From an uncultured Spirochaetia bacterium (GTDB taxonomy: Bacteria > Spirochaetota > Spirochaetia > CAKZLE01), in NCBI GenBank assembly GCA_937125225.1, contig CAKZLE010000002.1, forward strand, positions 1 to 64,000: 64,000 nt of DNA. Reading direction: 5' to 3'. Below the pieces are notes generated by a model. That model was not told the origin of the DNA. It made no database searches and was given only the letters and a program-made list of their open reading frames with translations. Positions 18,908-28,182 of this stretch are shown here, piece by piece (position 1 is the first letter of the stretch; each line of letters begins with the position of its first letter). The translations under genes and the position numbers were made by a program.

Positions 18908-19648
18908 TTATTCTCCTGTCTCTGCCTGATCGAGTTTGGCAAGGACATCATTCAATGATTCATTGAGTTTCAGGTGCATATCATGGGTATAGGGATTGAA
19001 CCTCTGTAGATCATAGAAGAGTTGCATCGGGTCATTACAGGTCTGTTCGATGATCTCTAGGAGACTCCGATAACCGGTCGTCCCGATCGTACTATGGCTT
19101 AGGTCTAACTCACCAAGGACTCTTCCGATAAAGTGTGTGATCCCCTGTGTGAAGGCAGCCTCTCTATCATGTTCTTCGGGTGTCATCTCGATGACATCTA
19201 GTTCAAAACTCTCTCTGAAACACTTCAACCAGAAAGCTATTCTCTTCTCATCACATCTTAGCGGTGAGAATACAAGAGGGAGAGACCTCACCCCATTTCG
19301 CCCTGAATCGGGTCCGAACATCGGGTGTGTAGCAATACATTGAACATCTGGGGGCAGGATCTCCATCATCTGTCTTGCAGGCATGACCTTCACAGAACAG
19401 GTGTCCATGACAAGAGCCCCATTCTTGATCAGAGGAGCCATCTTCTCAAGGACTCCCCTCACAGAGGATATTGCAACACAGAGAAATATGACATCTGCCT
19501 GACAGAGCTCTTCGAAACTACAGAGCGTAACGCCTTTCAGGTCGAATTCTCTCTTTGTTCTGTTATATGCGATCACATCGAATCTCTTTGCCATGAGTGA
19601 GGCCCAGAAACTACCAAATCGTCCAAGTCCATATATTCCAATCTTCAT
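18908..19648 (-). CDS. tyrA: Prephenate/arogenate dehydrogenase (TyrA family)
   Basis: A 246-residue monofunctional TyrA: N-terminal Rossmann motif GLGRFGSF at 7-14, then THPMFGPDSG, and a C-terminal helical domain with FTQGITHFIGR, which holds the substrate-site histidine region. It oxidises prephenate or arogenate toward tyrosine. There is no chorismate mutase or ACT domain, and the protein is at the short end of the family. It is first in the minus-strand tyrA-mtaB-(argS) run and is divergent from pta. Confidence 0.9.
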   Translation of the reverse strand: MKIGIYGLGRFGSFWASLMAKRFDVIAYNRTKREFDLKGVTLCSFEELCQADVIFLCVAISSVRGVLEKMAPLIKNGALVMDTCSVKVMPARQMMEILPPDVQCIATHPMFGPDSGRNGVRSLPLVFSPLRCDEKRIAFWLKCFRESFELDVIEMTPEEHDREAAFTQGITHFIGRVLGELDLSHSTIGTTGYRSLLEIIEQTCNDPMQLFYDLQRFNPYTHDMHLKLNESLNDVLAKLDQAETGE

Positions 19649-19799
19649 GCGCCTATCATATAAAAAAGCTGTTCATCTGTATAGTACACTTATATGTAGC
19701 TGATATAAAAAGTATCCCATATAGTTTTAGTACTATGCTAATTTCACCCATTCATGATATGCTCTATTTGAATTTTTTAACAATTACGGGAGATTACGC

Positions 19800-20798
19800 A
19801 TGACATTTTCAGAGAAAATGAAACAAAAAGCTAAATCGCTGCAGAAGGTGATCGTCCTTCCTGAAGGAACCGAGTCACGAACCATAGCAGCATCCCAGCA
19901 GATCATGGACGAGGGACTTGCCTCCAAAGTCTATATTCTGGGAAATGAAGAGACAATCAAGAAGAACGCTGAAGCCGCTGGTACCCAGTTGACGAGCGTC
20001 ACCATCCTAGACCCTGCATCATCCGATAAGATCGATGTATATGCTCAAGAATATGTAGAGTTGAGAAAGCATAAGGGTATGACATTCGACGTTGCAAAAG
20101 AACAGATCATCGATCCTCTCAAATGGGGTGCGATGATGGTACGGCTAGATGATGCTCAGGCAATGGTAGCTGGTGCAGAGAATGCAACTGGAAAGGTCCT
20201 TGTTGCAGCTTTCACGATCATCAAGACTCAACCAGGAACCAAATATGCCTCATCCTGTTTTGTCATGTGTACCGATAAGACAGACCTGGGTGTCGATGGA
20301 CAGTTCATCTTCTCAGATTGTGCTACTATCCCTGATCCTACAGCTGAACAGCTTGCAGAGATCGCTATAGCATCTTCAGATTCTTGTAAGGTATTCCTTG
20401 AGGCAGAACCGGTAACAGCCCTGCTCTCCTTCTCAACGAAGGGTTCAGCAGCTCATCCGAATGTAGACAAGGTCACTGAGGCCCTTGAGATGGTAAAGAC
20501 AAAGAGACCTGAACTCAATGTTGATGGTGAATTGCAGTTAGATGCAGCTATCATCGATTCAGTCGGATCCAAGAAGGCTCCAGGCTCAGCTGTCGCAGGT
20601 AAAGCCAACGTCCTCGTATTTCCCGACCTTCAGTCTGGAAACATCGGCTACAAACTCGTACAGAGACTCGCAGGCGCTGAGGCTTACGGACCAATCCTTC
20701 AGGGATTCGCTAAACCGGTAAGTGATCTCTCACGAGGATGCAGCATCGAAGATATCGTGGTTACATCAGCGATCACCATGGCTCAGGCAGACCTCTAA
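19800..20798 (+). CDS. pta: Phosphate acetyltransferase
   Basis: A 332-residue stand-alone PTA_PTB-domain enzyme. It begins TFSEKMKQKAK and carries LPEGTESRT, KYASSCFVM, FSTKGSA and the C-terminal DLSRGCS segment. It interconverts acetyl-CoA and acetyl phosphate in fermentative acetate formation. GGGAG precedes the ATG. The gene is monocistronic, with a terminator right after; no ackA is present in this window. Confidence 0.96.
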   Translation: MTFSEKMKQKAKSLQKVIVLPEGTESRTIAASQQIMDEGLASKVYILGNEETIKKNAEAAGTQLTSVTILDPASSDKIDVYAQEYVELRKHKGMTFDVAKEQIIDPLKWGAMMVRLDDAQAMVAGAENATGKVLVAAFTIIKTQPGTKYASSCFVMCTDKTDLGVDGQFIFSDCATIPDPTAEQLAEIAIASSDSCKVFLEAEPVTALLSFSTKGSAAHPNVDKVTEALEMVKTKRPELNVDGELQLDAAIIDSVGSKKAPGSAVAGKANVLVFPDLQSGNIGYKLVQRLAGAEAYGPILQGFAKPVSDLSRGCSIEDIVVTSAITMAQADL

Positions 20799-20833
20799 TC
20801 CTTAAGAGGACTATTGATCTCATGATGACTTAG

Positions 20834-20868
20834 AAAAGCCCTACAGGATCATTCCTGTATGGGCTTTT
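20834..20868. terminator. Bidirectional terminator between pta and ksgA
   Basis: AAAAGCCC and GGGCTTTT flank a TACAGGA / TCCTGTA stem with a single bulged base. T-runs are on both strands. The hairpin overlaps the last codons of ksgA, which converges with pta. Confidence 0.85.
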
Positions 20869-21718
20869 TCTCTAATAGGGTAAAGATTCCCAGCATCTGA
20901 TCGATCGAGAGTCTCTCGGCCCTGATTCCTGGGTCATACCCTCCATCAGTCAGGATCTCTGAGATATCGCTCTTACTTAGATCCGAGATACCCGACAGAT
21001 TGTTCAATATCGTCTTTCTCCTGCTAGAGAACATCCTATGCACCATCTTGAGAAAATCTACTCGCTTCTCTGAAGCAAGAAGAGGAGTCTCTCTTCGTTT
21101 CATTCGTACTACTGCAGAGGTCACATCGGGAACAGGAAAGAAGGCTCCAGGCTGAATATCAAACAGATGTTCTACATGATAATCAAGGCTACAGAGGACA
21201 GAGAAGGCAGAATATTGTTTACTTCCAGAGGGGGCACACATTCTCTGTACAACCTCTTTTTGAAGAGTGAACACCATAGTGGGAACAAGACACTCCTTCT
21301 CAATAAATGAGGCTATAGTCTGAGCTCCGATATTATAGGGAAGGTTCCCACAGATCACATCCGGTGATTGATGAGCCTTCCAATAGTTCGGCCAGTTCTT
21401 AAGGACATCACCTTCGATTATCGAGAAGTCACTCTCATCACCGAAAAACTCCTTGAGAAGAACGATGAATCCCTTATCGATCTCAAAGACGGTCAGTGAC
21501 GAGACTTTCGGGATGATATCATGAGTGATCGCACCGATTCCCGGACCTACCTCCCAGCAGACAGTGTCTTCGGTCAACGCCATCGAATCGATGATCTGAG
21601 CTCTTGATCCTTCGGAGAGGAGGAAGTTCTGTCCAAACCGCTTGTTCATCGACAATCCATTACTCTCGAGTAATTTCTGTATTTCCTTTGGTGAATCGTA
21701 ACGAAATGCTTTGCTCAT
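20849..21718 (-). CDS. ksgA: 16S rRNA (A1518/A1519) dimethyltransferase
   Basis: A 289-residue KsgA/RsmA: KRFGQNFLLSEG at the N-terminus, EVGPGIGAIT as the SAM-binding loop, and GNLPYNIG as the NLPY catalytic motif. The C-terminal helical domain carries the conserved FSSRRKTILNNL. It dimethylates two adjacent adenines in the 3' end of 16S rRNA. ATG 21718 is chosen; a start at 21757 is open, but adds a Lys-rich leader inside comEC. With 21718 the overlap with comEC is 59 bases, so expression is probably coupled. Confidence 0.95.
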   Translation of the reverse strand: MSKAFRYDSPKEIQKLLESNGLSMNKRFGQNFLLSEGSRAQIIDSMALTEDTVCWEVGPGIGAITHDIIPKVSSLTVFEIDKGFIVLLKEFFGDESDFSIIEGDVLKNWPNYWKAHQSPDVICGNLPYNIGAQTIASFIEKECLVPTMVFTLQKEVVQRMCAPSGSKQYSAFSVLCSLDYHVEHLFDIQPGAFFPVPDVTSAVVRMKRRETPLLASEKRVDFLKMVHRMFSSRRKTILNNLSGISDLSKSDISEILTDGGYDPGIRAERLSIDQMLGIFTLLEKKPIQE

Positions 21719-23114
21719 AGGCCTCTTCTTCTCTTCTATTTTGGAAAATCCTACCATAGATAGCTATGAACCGTATAGCCGTAAGCAGGAGGATTGTTAC
21801 AGGATAAGGAGGAATTCTTAGATGAGACCCATCAATCGAGGGAAACTTCGAGAACCAGAGAGAGAGTTGATCAGTCAGGTAGAAGAGAAGCCTTAGGACC
21901 TCATCAGGGATTGGGATTATCAGGATTACAAATGATGACCCCATATAGGCCATGATCAATGGAGTGAGCAATAGCGAGGCTACAAGCCCCACAGGGTACC
22001 AGACTCCGAACATAGCGAAGATGAGAGGAAGGGTCATCACCGTAGCCGCCAAAGAGGCACTGAACAGGGAGAGCAACGAAGCTAATGCTCTGCAGGGTAT
22101 GTGATCACTCAAATCGATAAACCCCATGATTATCCCATAGATTGCAGCATAGGAGAGGAGAAACCCAAAGGATTCACCATGAGAGGGGAACAACATGAGG
22201 TGTAGATACCACGTTATGAGAAGACTCTCTTGTAATGACTGCTCCCTACAGAGTCGCGAGATACAGAAAAGTATCCCCGCCCGTATAAGAGAGGCTCGAA
22301 ACCCTGCGATGAAGATAAAGAGGAGTATGAAGATCATTGTCAGGATTTTGGCTGCACTCTCCGGAAGGAGTTTCTGAGTGAGTAATCCGATGCATAGACC
22401 GAGAACATATAGATGCATCCCGGAGAGTGCGATAAGATGCCTCGCTCCCGAACCGGTGATCTGATTGATAAGAGGCAGATCGGGATCAGCACTCTCCCCT
22501 AAGAGGAGAAGTCTCCCAAGTTGACTCTCCCCATAGGGAAGCTGAGAAAGTCGTTCAAGAATGATTCGTATGACACCTCTTCTAAACTCTAGGAGTCGAG
22601 GAATTTCATCCCCTACCCGTTCCAATGAGGATATGAAACAGATACCCTCTGAGACTCCAGAGATCTCAAAACGGATTCGCTCCCCCCAGTAGTATTCACA
22701 ATTCCCTCTCGTGAGGACCTTGAGTTGCCCATATGAGCCCGTGTTTCTGATTTCCTGGTCTGGGAGAAGTATCATAAAGACATCACCGGTGAGCATCTTT
22801 TGGTGATTCTTGATATATACAGAGTCCTCTTTGAGGGTCATCTCGAGCATGACCGAAGGCCCATTTTCAGAGAAGGGTACAAGATCGAATTCCCGTTCAG
22901 GGAGGAAGGTCATACAAATGAGCCCGGCAAGGATGAGCAATAGTAATCTTTTGTGGAACATCTTCCTTAAAAAAAGATAGAGTTCAATTAGGGAAAGTAG
23001 GAGGATGAGATAACCCCGTCCAAAGTTGCTTACACAAAGATATACCATGAGCGCAGTCACGAGGAGGATAAACTCTTCAATAAGAGGGATGGTATAGGAA
23101 TGGCTTCTACTCAC
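21660..23114 (-). CDS. comEC: ComEC/Rec2-type membrane protein, channel domain only
   Basis: A 484-residue polytopic protein. The ComEC competence domain (~200-460) carries the signature GSGARHLIALSGMHLYVLG and about ten membrane helices. N-terminal helices (~8-70) and a small soluble domain (~85-175, the OB-fold/DUF4131 region) precede it. Full ComEC proteins also have a C-terminal metallo-beta-lactamase-like nuclease domain, which is missing here. ComEC moves single-stranded DNA across the inner membrane during uptake; whether the short form is active is unknown. It is transcribed with ksgA. Confidence 0.85.
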   Translation of the reverse strand: MSRSHSYTIPLIEEFILLVTALMVYLCVSNFGRGYLILLLSLIELYLFLRKMFHKRLLLLILAGLICMTFLPEREFDLVPFSENGPSVMLEMTLKEDSVYIKNHQKMLTGDVFMILLPDQEIRNTGSYGQLKVLTRGNCEYYWGERIRFEISGVSEGICFISSLERVGDEIPRLLEFRRGVIRIILERLSQLPYGESQLGRLLLLGESADPDLPLINQITGSGARHLIALSGMHLYVLGLCIGLLTQKLLPESAAKILTMIFILLFIFIAGFRASLIRAGILFCISRLCREQSLQESLLITWYLHLMLFPSHGESFGFLLSYAAIYGIIMGFIDLSDHIPCRALASLLSLFSASLAATVMTLPLIFAMFGVWYPVGLVASLLLTPLIMAYMGSSFVILIIPIPDEVLRLLFYLTDQLSLWFSKFPSIDGSHLRIPPYPVTILLLTAIRFIAIYGRIFQNRREEEAYEQSISLRFTKGNTEITRE

Positions 23115-23153
23115 ATATCAGGATAAACAAAGAATACTGATATGTGATTCAGA

Positions 23154-23900
23154 TCAGAGGTTCATATAAAGAGCTAAAAGAGGCAGATCGATCTTTCGGT
23201 TCTTCGCCATCGTAAGGAGTCTTGCCGATAGACGCTCTTTCGAAGAATCGGAGTTATGGGTATCCTCAAGTAGGGAGAGGATCTTCTTATATCTATCCTC
23301 CTGTTGAAGATAGTTGAACATATACTCTTTCATGATATTCCTGTTATCAGGAAGTCGAACCGTTTCGAACCTTTCATCATTCCCTGAGAGCTTATCGGCT
23401 AAGGTAAGAGGAGCCATCTCATCATAGAGATGGAGTAGCTTCTCATACTCATCAAGAGACTCGTCAGTGATAAACTCAGCCTCATCCACGAGATTCTTCA
23501 ACTCAAGTCTCCGTTTCATAGCCAGATCGGATTTCCTATTCTTCGCTGCAGTCCACAGATATACAGCTACCGCCGCTCCACCTGCAAGGAGCATCTCATC
23601 TATAACGGGAAATGGATCCCTCACGACGAAGGAGAAGAAGAAATAGGTCACCAGGAATGCTAGCGCTGAGTTTATAAGTCTTGGGATATATTTCAATTCC
23701 TGTATCCAACCATCGACTGCATAGTCGATCGCTGAATAGAGTCTATATTCGATAGTCTCTTTCAAAGCTGTATCACCAGCTGAGGAGGTCCCTATGATGA
23801 TATCTTCATCATCCCAAGAGATGACCTGCCTCGTATCAAGAAAGGGACTGAGCATGATGATATCATTCTGGTTTCTTCTAACCGCATAAAATGGTTTCAT
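23154..23900 (-). CDS. Two-helix membrane protein of unknown function
   Basis: Unrecognised, 248 residues. There is an N-terminal soluble part (~1-75) with an acidic WDDEDIIIGT segment, two adjacent membrane helices at about 80-97 and 103-123, then a Lys/Glu-rich cytoplasmic part of some 120 residues. ATG 23900 follows AAGGAG at nine bases; the in-frame ATG at 23927 lies inside a hairpin and has no ribosome site. It sits between pgm and comEC on the same strand. Confidence 0.75.
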   Translation of the reverse strand: MKPFYAVRRNQNDIIMLSPFLDTRQVISWDDEDIIIGTSSAGDTALKETIEYRLYSAIDYAVDGWIQELKYIPRLINSALAFLVTYFFFSFVVRDPFPVIDEMLLAGGAAVAVYLWTAAKNRKSDLAMKRRLELKNLVDEAEFITDESLDEYEKLLHLYDEMAPLTLADKLSGNDERFETVRLPDNRNIMKEYMFNYLQQEDRYKKILSLLEDTHNSDSSKERLSARLLTMAKNRKIDLPLLALYMNL

Positions 23901-23921
23901 GAGATGGTACTCCTTACGACC

Positions 23922-23941
23922 GGGCATGGATAACCATGCCC
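23922..23941. other. Perfect hairpin between pgm and the following gene
   Basis: GGGCATGG / CCATGCCC with loop ATAA. It lies 41 bases past the pgm stop and just ahead of the ribosome site of the next gene. No T-run follows on either strand. It could be a 3'-end stabiliser or processing signal. Confidence 0.55.
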
Positions 23942-23981
23942 GTATCTATACTATACTACCAAATCGACGTAATAGGAAACA

Positions 23982-25676
23982 TTAGAGTCCAAGAGATTCG
24001 ATCATAGCGTTCTGTCTCTCGAGACTCTCCGCTTTAGCCTCATCAAGGTCATCTTTATGTGAGACACTGAAGAGGTAGAACTTGATCTTTGGTTCAGTAC
24101 CACTCGGTCTGACGATCACCTTGGAGCCACCTTCTAGTCGGATAATGATCACGTTAGCAGGAGGGAGTTCTCCACTCCCATCAAGAAGGTCCTCGACCTT
24201 CACGACCTGCATACCACCGATCTCTGATGGAGTCGCCTCTCGATATCTCTTCATGATCGCATCCATCTCTGCCTTGCCTTCTGACCCAGGATAGTCTTTA
24301 GAGAAGACTTTCTCTAGATAATAGCCATAGGTAACCCAGATCTCTTCAAGCCTGTCTAGCAGGCTCTTTCCCTGAGCGGCATGGTAGAGCATCATCTCTA
24401 CAGCGAGGATAGCCGAAGATACGGCATCTTTATCATGAACGTCAGCTAAGGAGTTGTAACCGTAACTCTCTTCTGCTCCGAATATGAAGCTCTTACCTTC
24501 CTGTGCCATCTTACTCATCTGATCTGCGATATATTTGAACCCTGTCAGAACATCTTCACATTCAGCACCATGCTTCTCCGCTAGGGACCTCAGAAGGTCT
24601 GTGGTCACGATACTCTTCACACAGACTCCCTGATTCTCGACCTTTCTGGTACTCAGAAGATAGTCACACAGGAGAACCGCGATCTGGTTTCCATTGAGGA
24701 GGGAGAAGTCCTCTTTACTCTCATCAGTAGGAAAACCGATACCGAGCCTATCAGAATCAGGGTCAGTACCGAGGATTATATCAGCCTTGACCTTCTTACC
24801 GAGCTCGATAGCAAGGCTCATAGCCTGGGGATTCTCTGGGTTTGGCATGGTTACCGTTGGGAACTTCCCATCCGGTTCTTCCTGCTCTTTCACCACATGA
24901 TAATCGACTCCAAGAGTCTTCAATAGATGCTGAATAGGAACGTTACCTGAACCATGGATCGGGGTGTAGACAACCTTACAAGGGATGTCCTTAGCAAAGA
25001 TCTCCGCTCTCACAGGATCACTCAATACCATCTGGTAATAACTCTCATCAACCTCAGCAGGAACCCCACTGAGTAGCCCCTTCTCAGTCGCCTCATCTAA
25101 GGAAAGTGACTTGATCATATTCCCATCAGTGACGAGACGCACCTTTTCGACGATCCCGGTATCATGTGGAGTAATAACCTGACCTCCATCACTCCAGTAG
25201 ACTTTATAACCATTATATTGCGGAGGATTATGGGATGCAGTGATGACGACCCCGGCGGTAGTCTTGAGATTACGTACCGCATAGGAGAGCAGCGGAACAG
25301 GATGAATCGAATCATAAAGATAGACTCTAACCCCATTCGCACAGAGGACTTCGGCTGTATTCTTTGCGAACACATCTGAATATGAACGTGAATCATACGC
25401 TATGACTACTGAAGCTCCTGAAGGAACCGCTTCATTGAGATAATCTGCGAACCCTTGGGTCACCCGACGTACGATGAAGGGGTTCATGCGGTTATACCCA
25501 CCACCGATAACACCTCTCATCCCGGCAGTCCCAAACGCAAGTTCTGTATAGAACCTATCATGTAGATCATCGACATCATCCTGATTCATAGCCTGGATGA
25601 CCTCTTTTTTGAATACGTCTTCTTCTTCAAATCTCACATAGTCGGAAGCTTTCTGGTAATACATCTCAAAATCCAT
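23982..25676 (-). CDS. Phosphohexomutase (phosphoglucomutase/phosphomannomutase family)
   Basis: A 564-residue alpha-D-phosphohexomutase. The phosphoserine loop is TASHNPPQYNGYK, the metal loop is DPDSDRLGIG, the sugar-binding loop is GAEESYGY, and the phosphate-binding loop is RPSGTEPKIKFY. The FGTAGMRG motif is typical of the PGM2/bacillary phosphoglucomutase branch. It interconverts glucose 1- and 6-phosphate (or mannose phosphates) for glycogen and surface-sugar synthesis. AGGAG precedes the ATG. Substrate preference cannot be fixed from motifs alone. Confidence 0.95.
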   Translation of the reverse strand: MDFEMYYQKASDYVRFEEEDVFKKEVIQAMNQDDVDDLHDRFYTELAFGTAGMRGVIGGGYNRMNPFIVRRVTQGFADYLNEAVPSGASVVIAYDSRSYSDVFAKNTAEVLCANGVRVYLYDSIHPVPLLSYAVRNLKTTAGVVITASHNPPQYNGYKVYWSDGGQVITPHDTGIVEKVRLVTDGNMIKSLSLDEATEKGLLSGVPAEVDESYYQMVLSDPVRAEIFAKDIPCKVVYTPIHGSGNVPIQHLLKTLGVDYHVVKEQEEPDGKFPTVTMPNPENPQAMSLAIELGKKVKADIILGTDPDSDRLGIGFPTDESKEDFSLLNGNQIAVLLCDYLLSTRKVENQGVCVKSIVTTDLLRSLAEKHGAECEDVLTGFKYIADQMSKMAQEGKSFIFGAEESYGYNSLADVHDKDAVSSAILAVEMMLYHAAQGKSLLDRLEEIWVTYGYYLEKVFSKDYPGSEGKAEMDAIMKRYREATPSEIGGMQVVKVEDLLDGSGELPPANVIIIRLEGGSKVIVRPSGTEPKIKFYLFSVSHKDDLDEAKAESLERQNAMIESLGL

Positions 25677-25728
25677 TTAACCACTCCTGATTTCTCTCTT
25701 TTGTTCATAATATCATAAAGACAATCGT

Positions 25729-26418
25729 TTAATCCAATCCTAATTTCATCTTCACTGTTTCGATCAACTGGCCCGGGGTCTCACATATGAGCGAATAAGG
25801 AACCGTCTTTCTCAACTCCTGAGAGGATCTGAAGCCCCAACTCACGATGGAAGGAATCATCTGGGCATTCACTGCCACTTGGTAATCGACTTCAGAATCA
25901 CCTATGAACAATACCCTCTCACAAGGAATCCCGATTAGTCCTGAGATAAAGCGGGCAGAACCTGGATCTGGTTTACCGGGAAAGTCATCACATAGACCTT
26001 GAACCTTCTTGAATGAAAAAGCCCCCAATCTGTTTGCTACGATCCTCTTGGTGAGCTCATGGTCCTTGTTTGACAGGATCGCAACAGGGATTGCCATCTC
26101 TTGGAGCAACTTCAGAAGTCTCTCAATACCTGGATAGGCTATGGTGTTCTCATAGGGGTTCACTCCATAGTTTCTCATCATCTGCGCATACAGGAGATCT
26201 ATCTCCTTCTCTGATAGGCCGTGATCGGCCGGTAATGCATTGATCAGGGAGTTACGAAGTCCATGTCCAACGAAGTCCTTGTAGTCCTCCACGGGATGCC
26301 CCTCATAACCTCTCGATTCGAGTACCGGCTCTATCGCTTGAGCGATATCTGCTATAGTATTGAGCAGGGTCCCATCAAGATCAAAGATGACGGCCTGCGC
26401 TTCTGCTTGTATTTTCAT
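25729..26418 (-). CDS. HAD-family phosphatase (phosphoglycolate phosphatase-like)
   Basis: A 229-residue HAD hydrolase: motif I DLDGTLLNT, motif II ILSNKD, Lys in GKPDPGS, and motif IV FIGDSEVDYQ. The alpha-helical cap between motifs I and II is of the Gph type. The probable substrate is phosphoglycolate or another small phosphate ester. ATG 26418 has AGGA seven bases upstream; the ATG at 26433 is five codons earlier and overlaps that ribosome site. It precedes pgm by 52 bases, likely in the same transcript. Confidence 0.9.
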   Translation of the reverse strand: MKIQAEAQAVIFDLDGTLLNTIADIAQAIEPVLESRGYEGHPVEDYKDFVGHGLRNSLINALPADHGLSEKEIDLLYAQMMRNYGVNPYENTIAYPGIERLLKLLQEMAIPVAILSNKDHELTKRIVANRLGAFSFKKVQGLCDDFPGKPDPGSARFISGLIGIPCERVLFIGDSEVDYQVAVNAQMIPSIVSWGFRSSQELRKTVPYSLICETPGQLIETVKMKLGLD

Positions 26419-26517
26419 GCTCAAATCCTGCATAATAGTATTGTTAACAGGTGTAGATTACGTTCTTGAGTTGGTTATGTCAACGCTTTAGGAATTTAAA
26501 ACGAGAGGAGTATCTAG

Positions 26518-27630
26518 ATGGATTCTGAACAATATATCGCCATACAACCCTGCAGTTCCTATGAGAAGAGTACAGTCCTAAAGGCTGTCCTAACAGTCTG
26601 GGATACTATCGGAATCCCAGATCTCAAGGGTAAGAAGGTCCTGATCAAGCCCAACATTCTCTCAGACAAACCGGCAGGAAAGGCCGTGACTACCCACCCA
26701 GCAGTCGTTGAGGCGGTCTGTAAGATCATCTTAGATCGTGGTGGTCACCCCTGTATCGGTGATTCTCCGGCAATCCAGGGAGCTGGTTTCTTACCCAAGA
26801 ACTGTGGAATCCAAGAGATATGTGAACGTCTTGAAATCCCCTGGGTGGATTTTACTGAGCAGACGACAACCGCCTCTCATAAGAGTGCAACCTTCACTGT
26901 CACAAAGATCATTGATGAGGTCGATTATATCGTTAACCTACCGAAGATGAAGACCCATCAATTCATGTATTTCACCGGTGCTGTGAAGAATCTCTTCGGA
27001 TTGCTACCCTCTCTCTCCAAGAGTCCCTACCATCTGAGGTACTCCTCGAAAAGAGCCTTCGCACGAATGATCTTGGACCTTTATCAGGCGATCCCTGTTG
27101 AGATCCATATCATGGATGCAGTCATCGCTATGGAGGGACCGGGTCCAGGAAACGGGACTCCGAAAAGAGTCGGCGCGATCATAGCCTCAAAGGATGGTAT
27201 CGCCCTTGACACCGCTGTTGTAACTCTCATGGGAGAGATTCCTAAAGAGATCCCCATCCTCAAAGCAGCCTTTGAGTCACAAATGATCACCTCTTTGGAT
27301 CCCAAGACTTTCCACTACCCCCTAGCTACTCCGGATGAGATTCGCCCAGATAGTTATAAGACTATCAAGAGAAGCAGGGATACTAGCATATTCTCCGTAC
27401 TGACGACTCAGATACGCACCTGGTTCACTCCAAAGTCAACAGAGGTCCCTGTCATCGAAGATTTGAGGTGTATCCGATGTAGTAAATGTGTTCAGATTTG
27501 TCCTGCTGATGCTATGAGTCTCACTGATTCAGTCGTGATAGATTATTCGAAGTGTATCAGGTGTTACTGTTGTCATGAAGTCTGTCCGGTAGATGCGATT
27601 ACCATAAATCCACTTGACCACAACCAATAA
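26518..27630 (+). CDS. DUF362 protein with a C-terminal 2x[4Fe-4S] ferredoxin domain
   Basis: A 370-residue protein. The DUF362 domain (~1-310) begins near KVLIKPNILSD and includes NLPKMKTHQ and MDAVIAMEGPGPGNG. The ferredoxin tail (~318-365) has two cysteine sets, CIRCSKCVQICP and CIRCYCCHEVCP. These proteins are common in anaerobes and are presumed cytoplasmic redox enzymes; no reaction is established. AGAGGAG precedes the ATG. It is followed by a membrane exporter gene on the same strand. Confidence 0.92.
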   Translation: MDSEQYIAIQPCSSYEKSTVLKAVLTVWDTIGIPDLKGKKVLIKPNILSDKPAGKAVTTHPAVVEAVCKIILDRGGHPCIGDSPAIQGAGFLPKNCGIQEICERLEIPWVDFTEQTTTASHKSATFTVTKIIDEVDYIVNLPKMKTHQFMYFTGAVKNLFGLLPSLSKSPYHLRYSSKRAFARMILDLYQAIPVEIHIMDAVIAMEGPGPGNGTPKRVGAIIASKDGIALDTAVVTLMGEIPKEIPILKAAFESQMITSLDPKTFHYPLATPDEIRPDSYKTIKRSRDTSIFSVLTTQIRTWFTPKSTEVPVIEDLRCIRCSKCVQICPADAMSLTDSVVIDYSKCIRCYCCHEVCPVDAITINPLDHNQ

Positions 27631-27668
27631 AATAATCATGATGTAATTGAAAACAAGAAGGAGATGTG

Positions 27669-28148
27669 ATGGAGAGTTCTACAATATTAACGACGATACT
27701 GTTCTCTTTTCTGCCGATTGCAGAGTTGAGAGGAGGACTACCTTATGGTTACTTCAACGGAATGCCAATCTGGATGGCCTATCTTATCAGTGTCGGTTGT
27801 AATGCTTGTGTAGCACCTCTTCTTTATATCTTCCTCTCCTCTTTCCATAAACTCTTTTATAAGTTGGGCTGGTATGCTCGACTATTCGACAGATTCGTCG
27901 ATAGAGCCAGACTCAAACTGGAGAGCAAGGTTCATAAATATGGATATCTAGGAGTCATGTTCTTCGTAGCGATCCCCCTCCCTATCACCGGAGCCTATAC
28001 CGGTACACTCGGAGCCTGGATACTAGGAATGGACTGGAAGAGGACCTGTCTTGCAGCGCTTGGAGGAGTGATCATTTCAGGACTCATAGTCTCTACGATC
28101 ATCCTACTCGGTGTAGGGACACATTCAATCTTCATCAAGGCGATATAA
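27669..28148 (+). CDS. COG2426-type small membrane exporter
   Basis: A 159-residue membrane protein of the family annotated as small multi-drug export protein (PF06695). About four helices are visible, with conserved IAELRGGLPYG near the N-terminus and the IPLPITGAYTGTLGAW loop. ATG 27669 is placed 5 bases after AAGGAG; a GTG one codon earlier is an alternative. The drug-export label is inherited from the family, and the true substrate is unknown. It lies 38 bases after the DUF362-ferredoxin gene, likely in the same operon. Confidence 0.88.
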   Translation: MESSTILTTILFSFLPIAELRGGLPYGYFNGMPIWMAYLISVGCNACVAPLLYIFLSSFHKLFYKLGWYARLFDRFVDRARLKLESKVHKYGYLGVMFFVAIPLPITGAYTGTLGAWILGMDWKRTCLAALGGVIISGLIVSTIILLGVGTHSIFIKAI

Positions 28149-28182
28149 TTCACATCGTAGAACACATCAAAAGAGGAACTTC

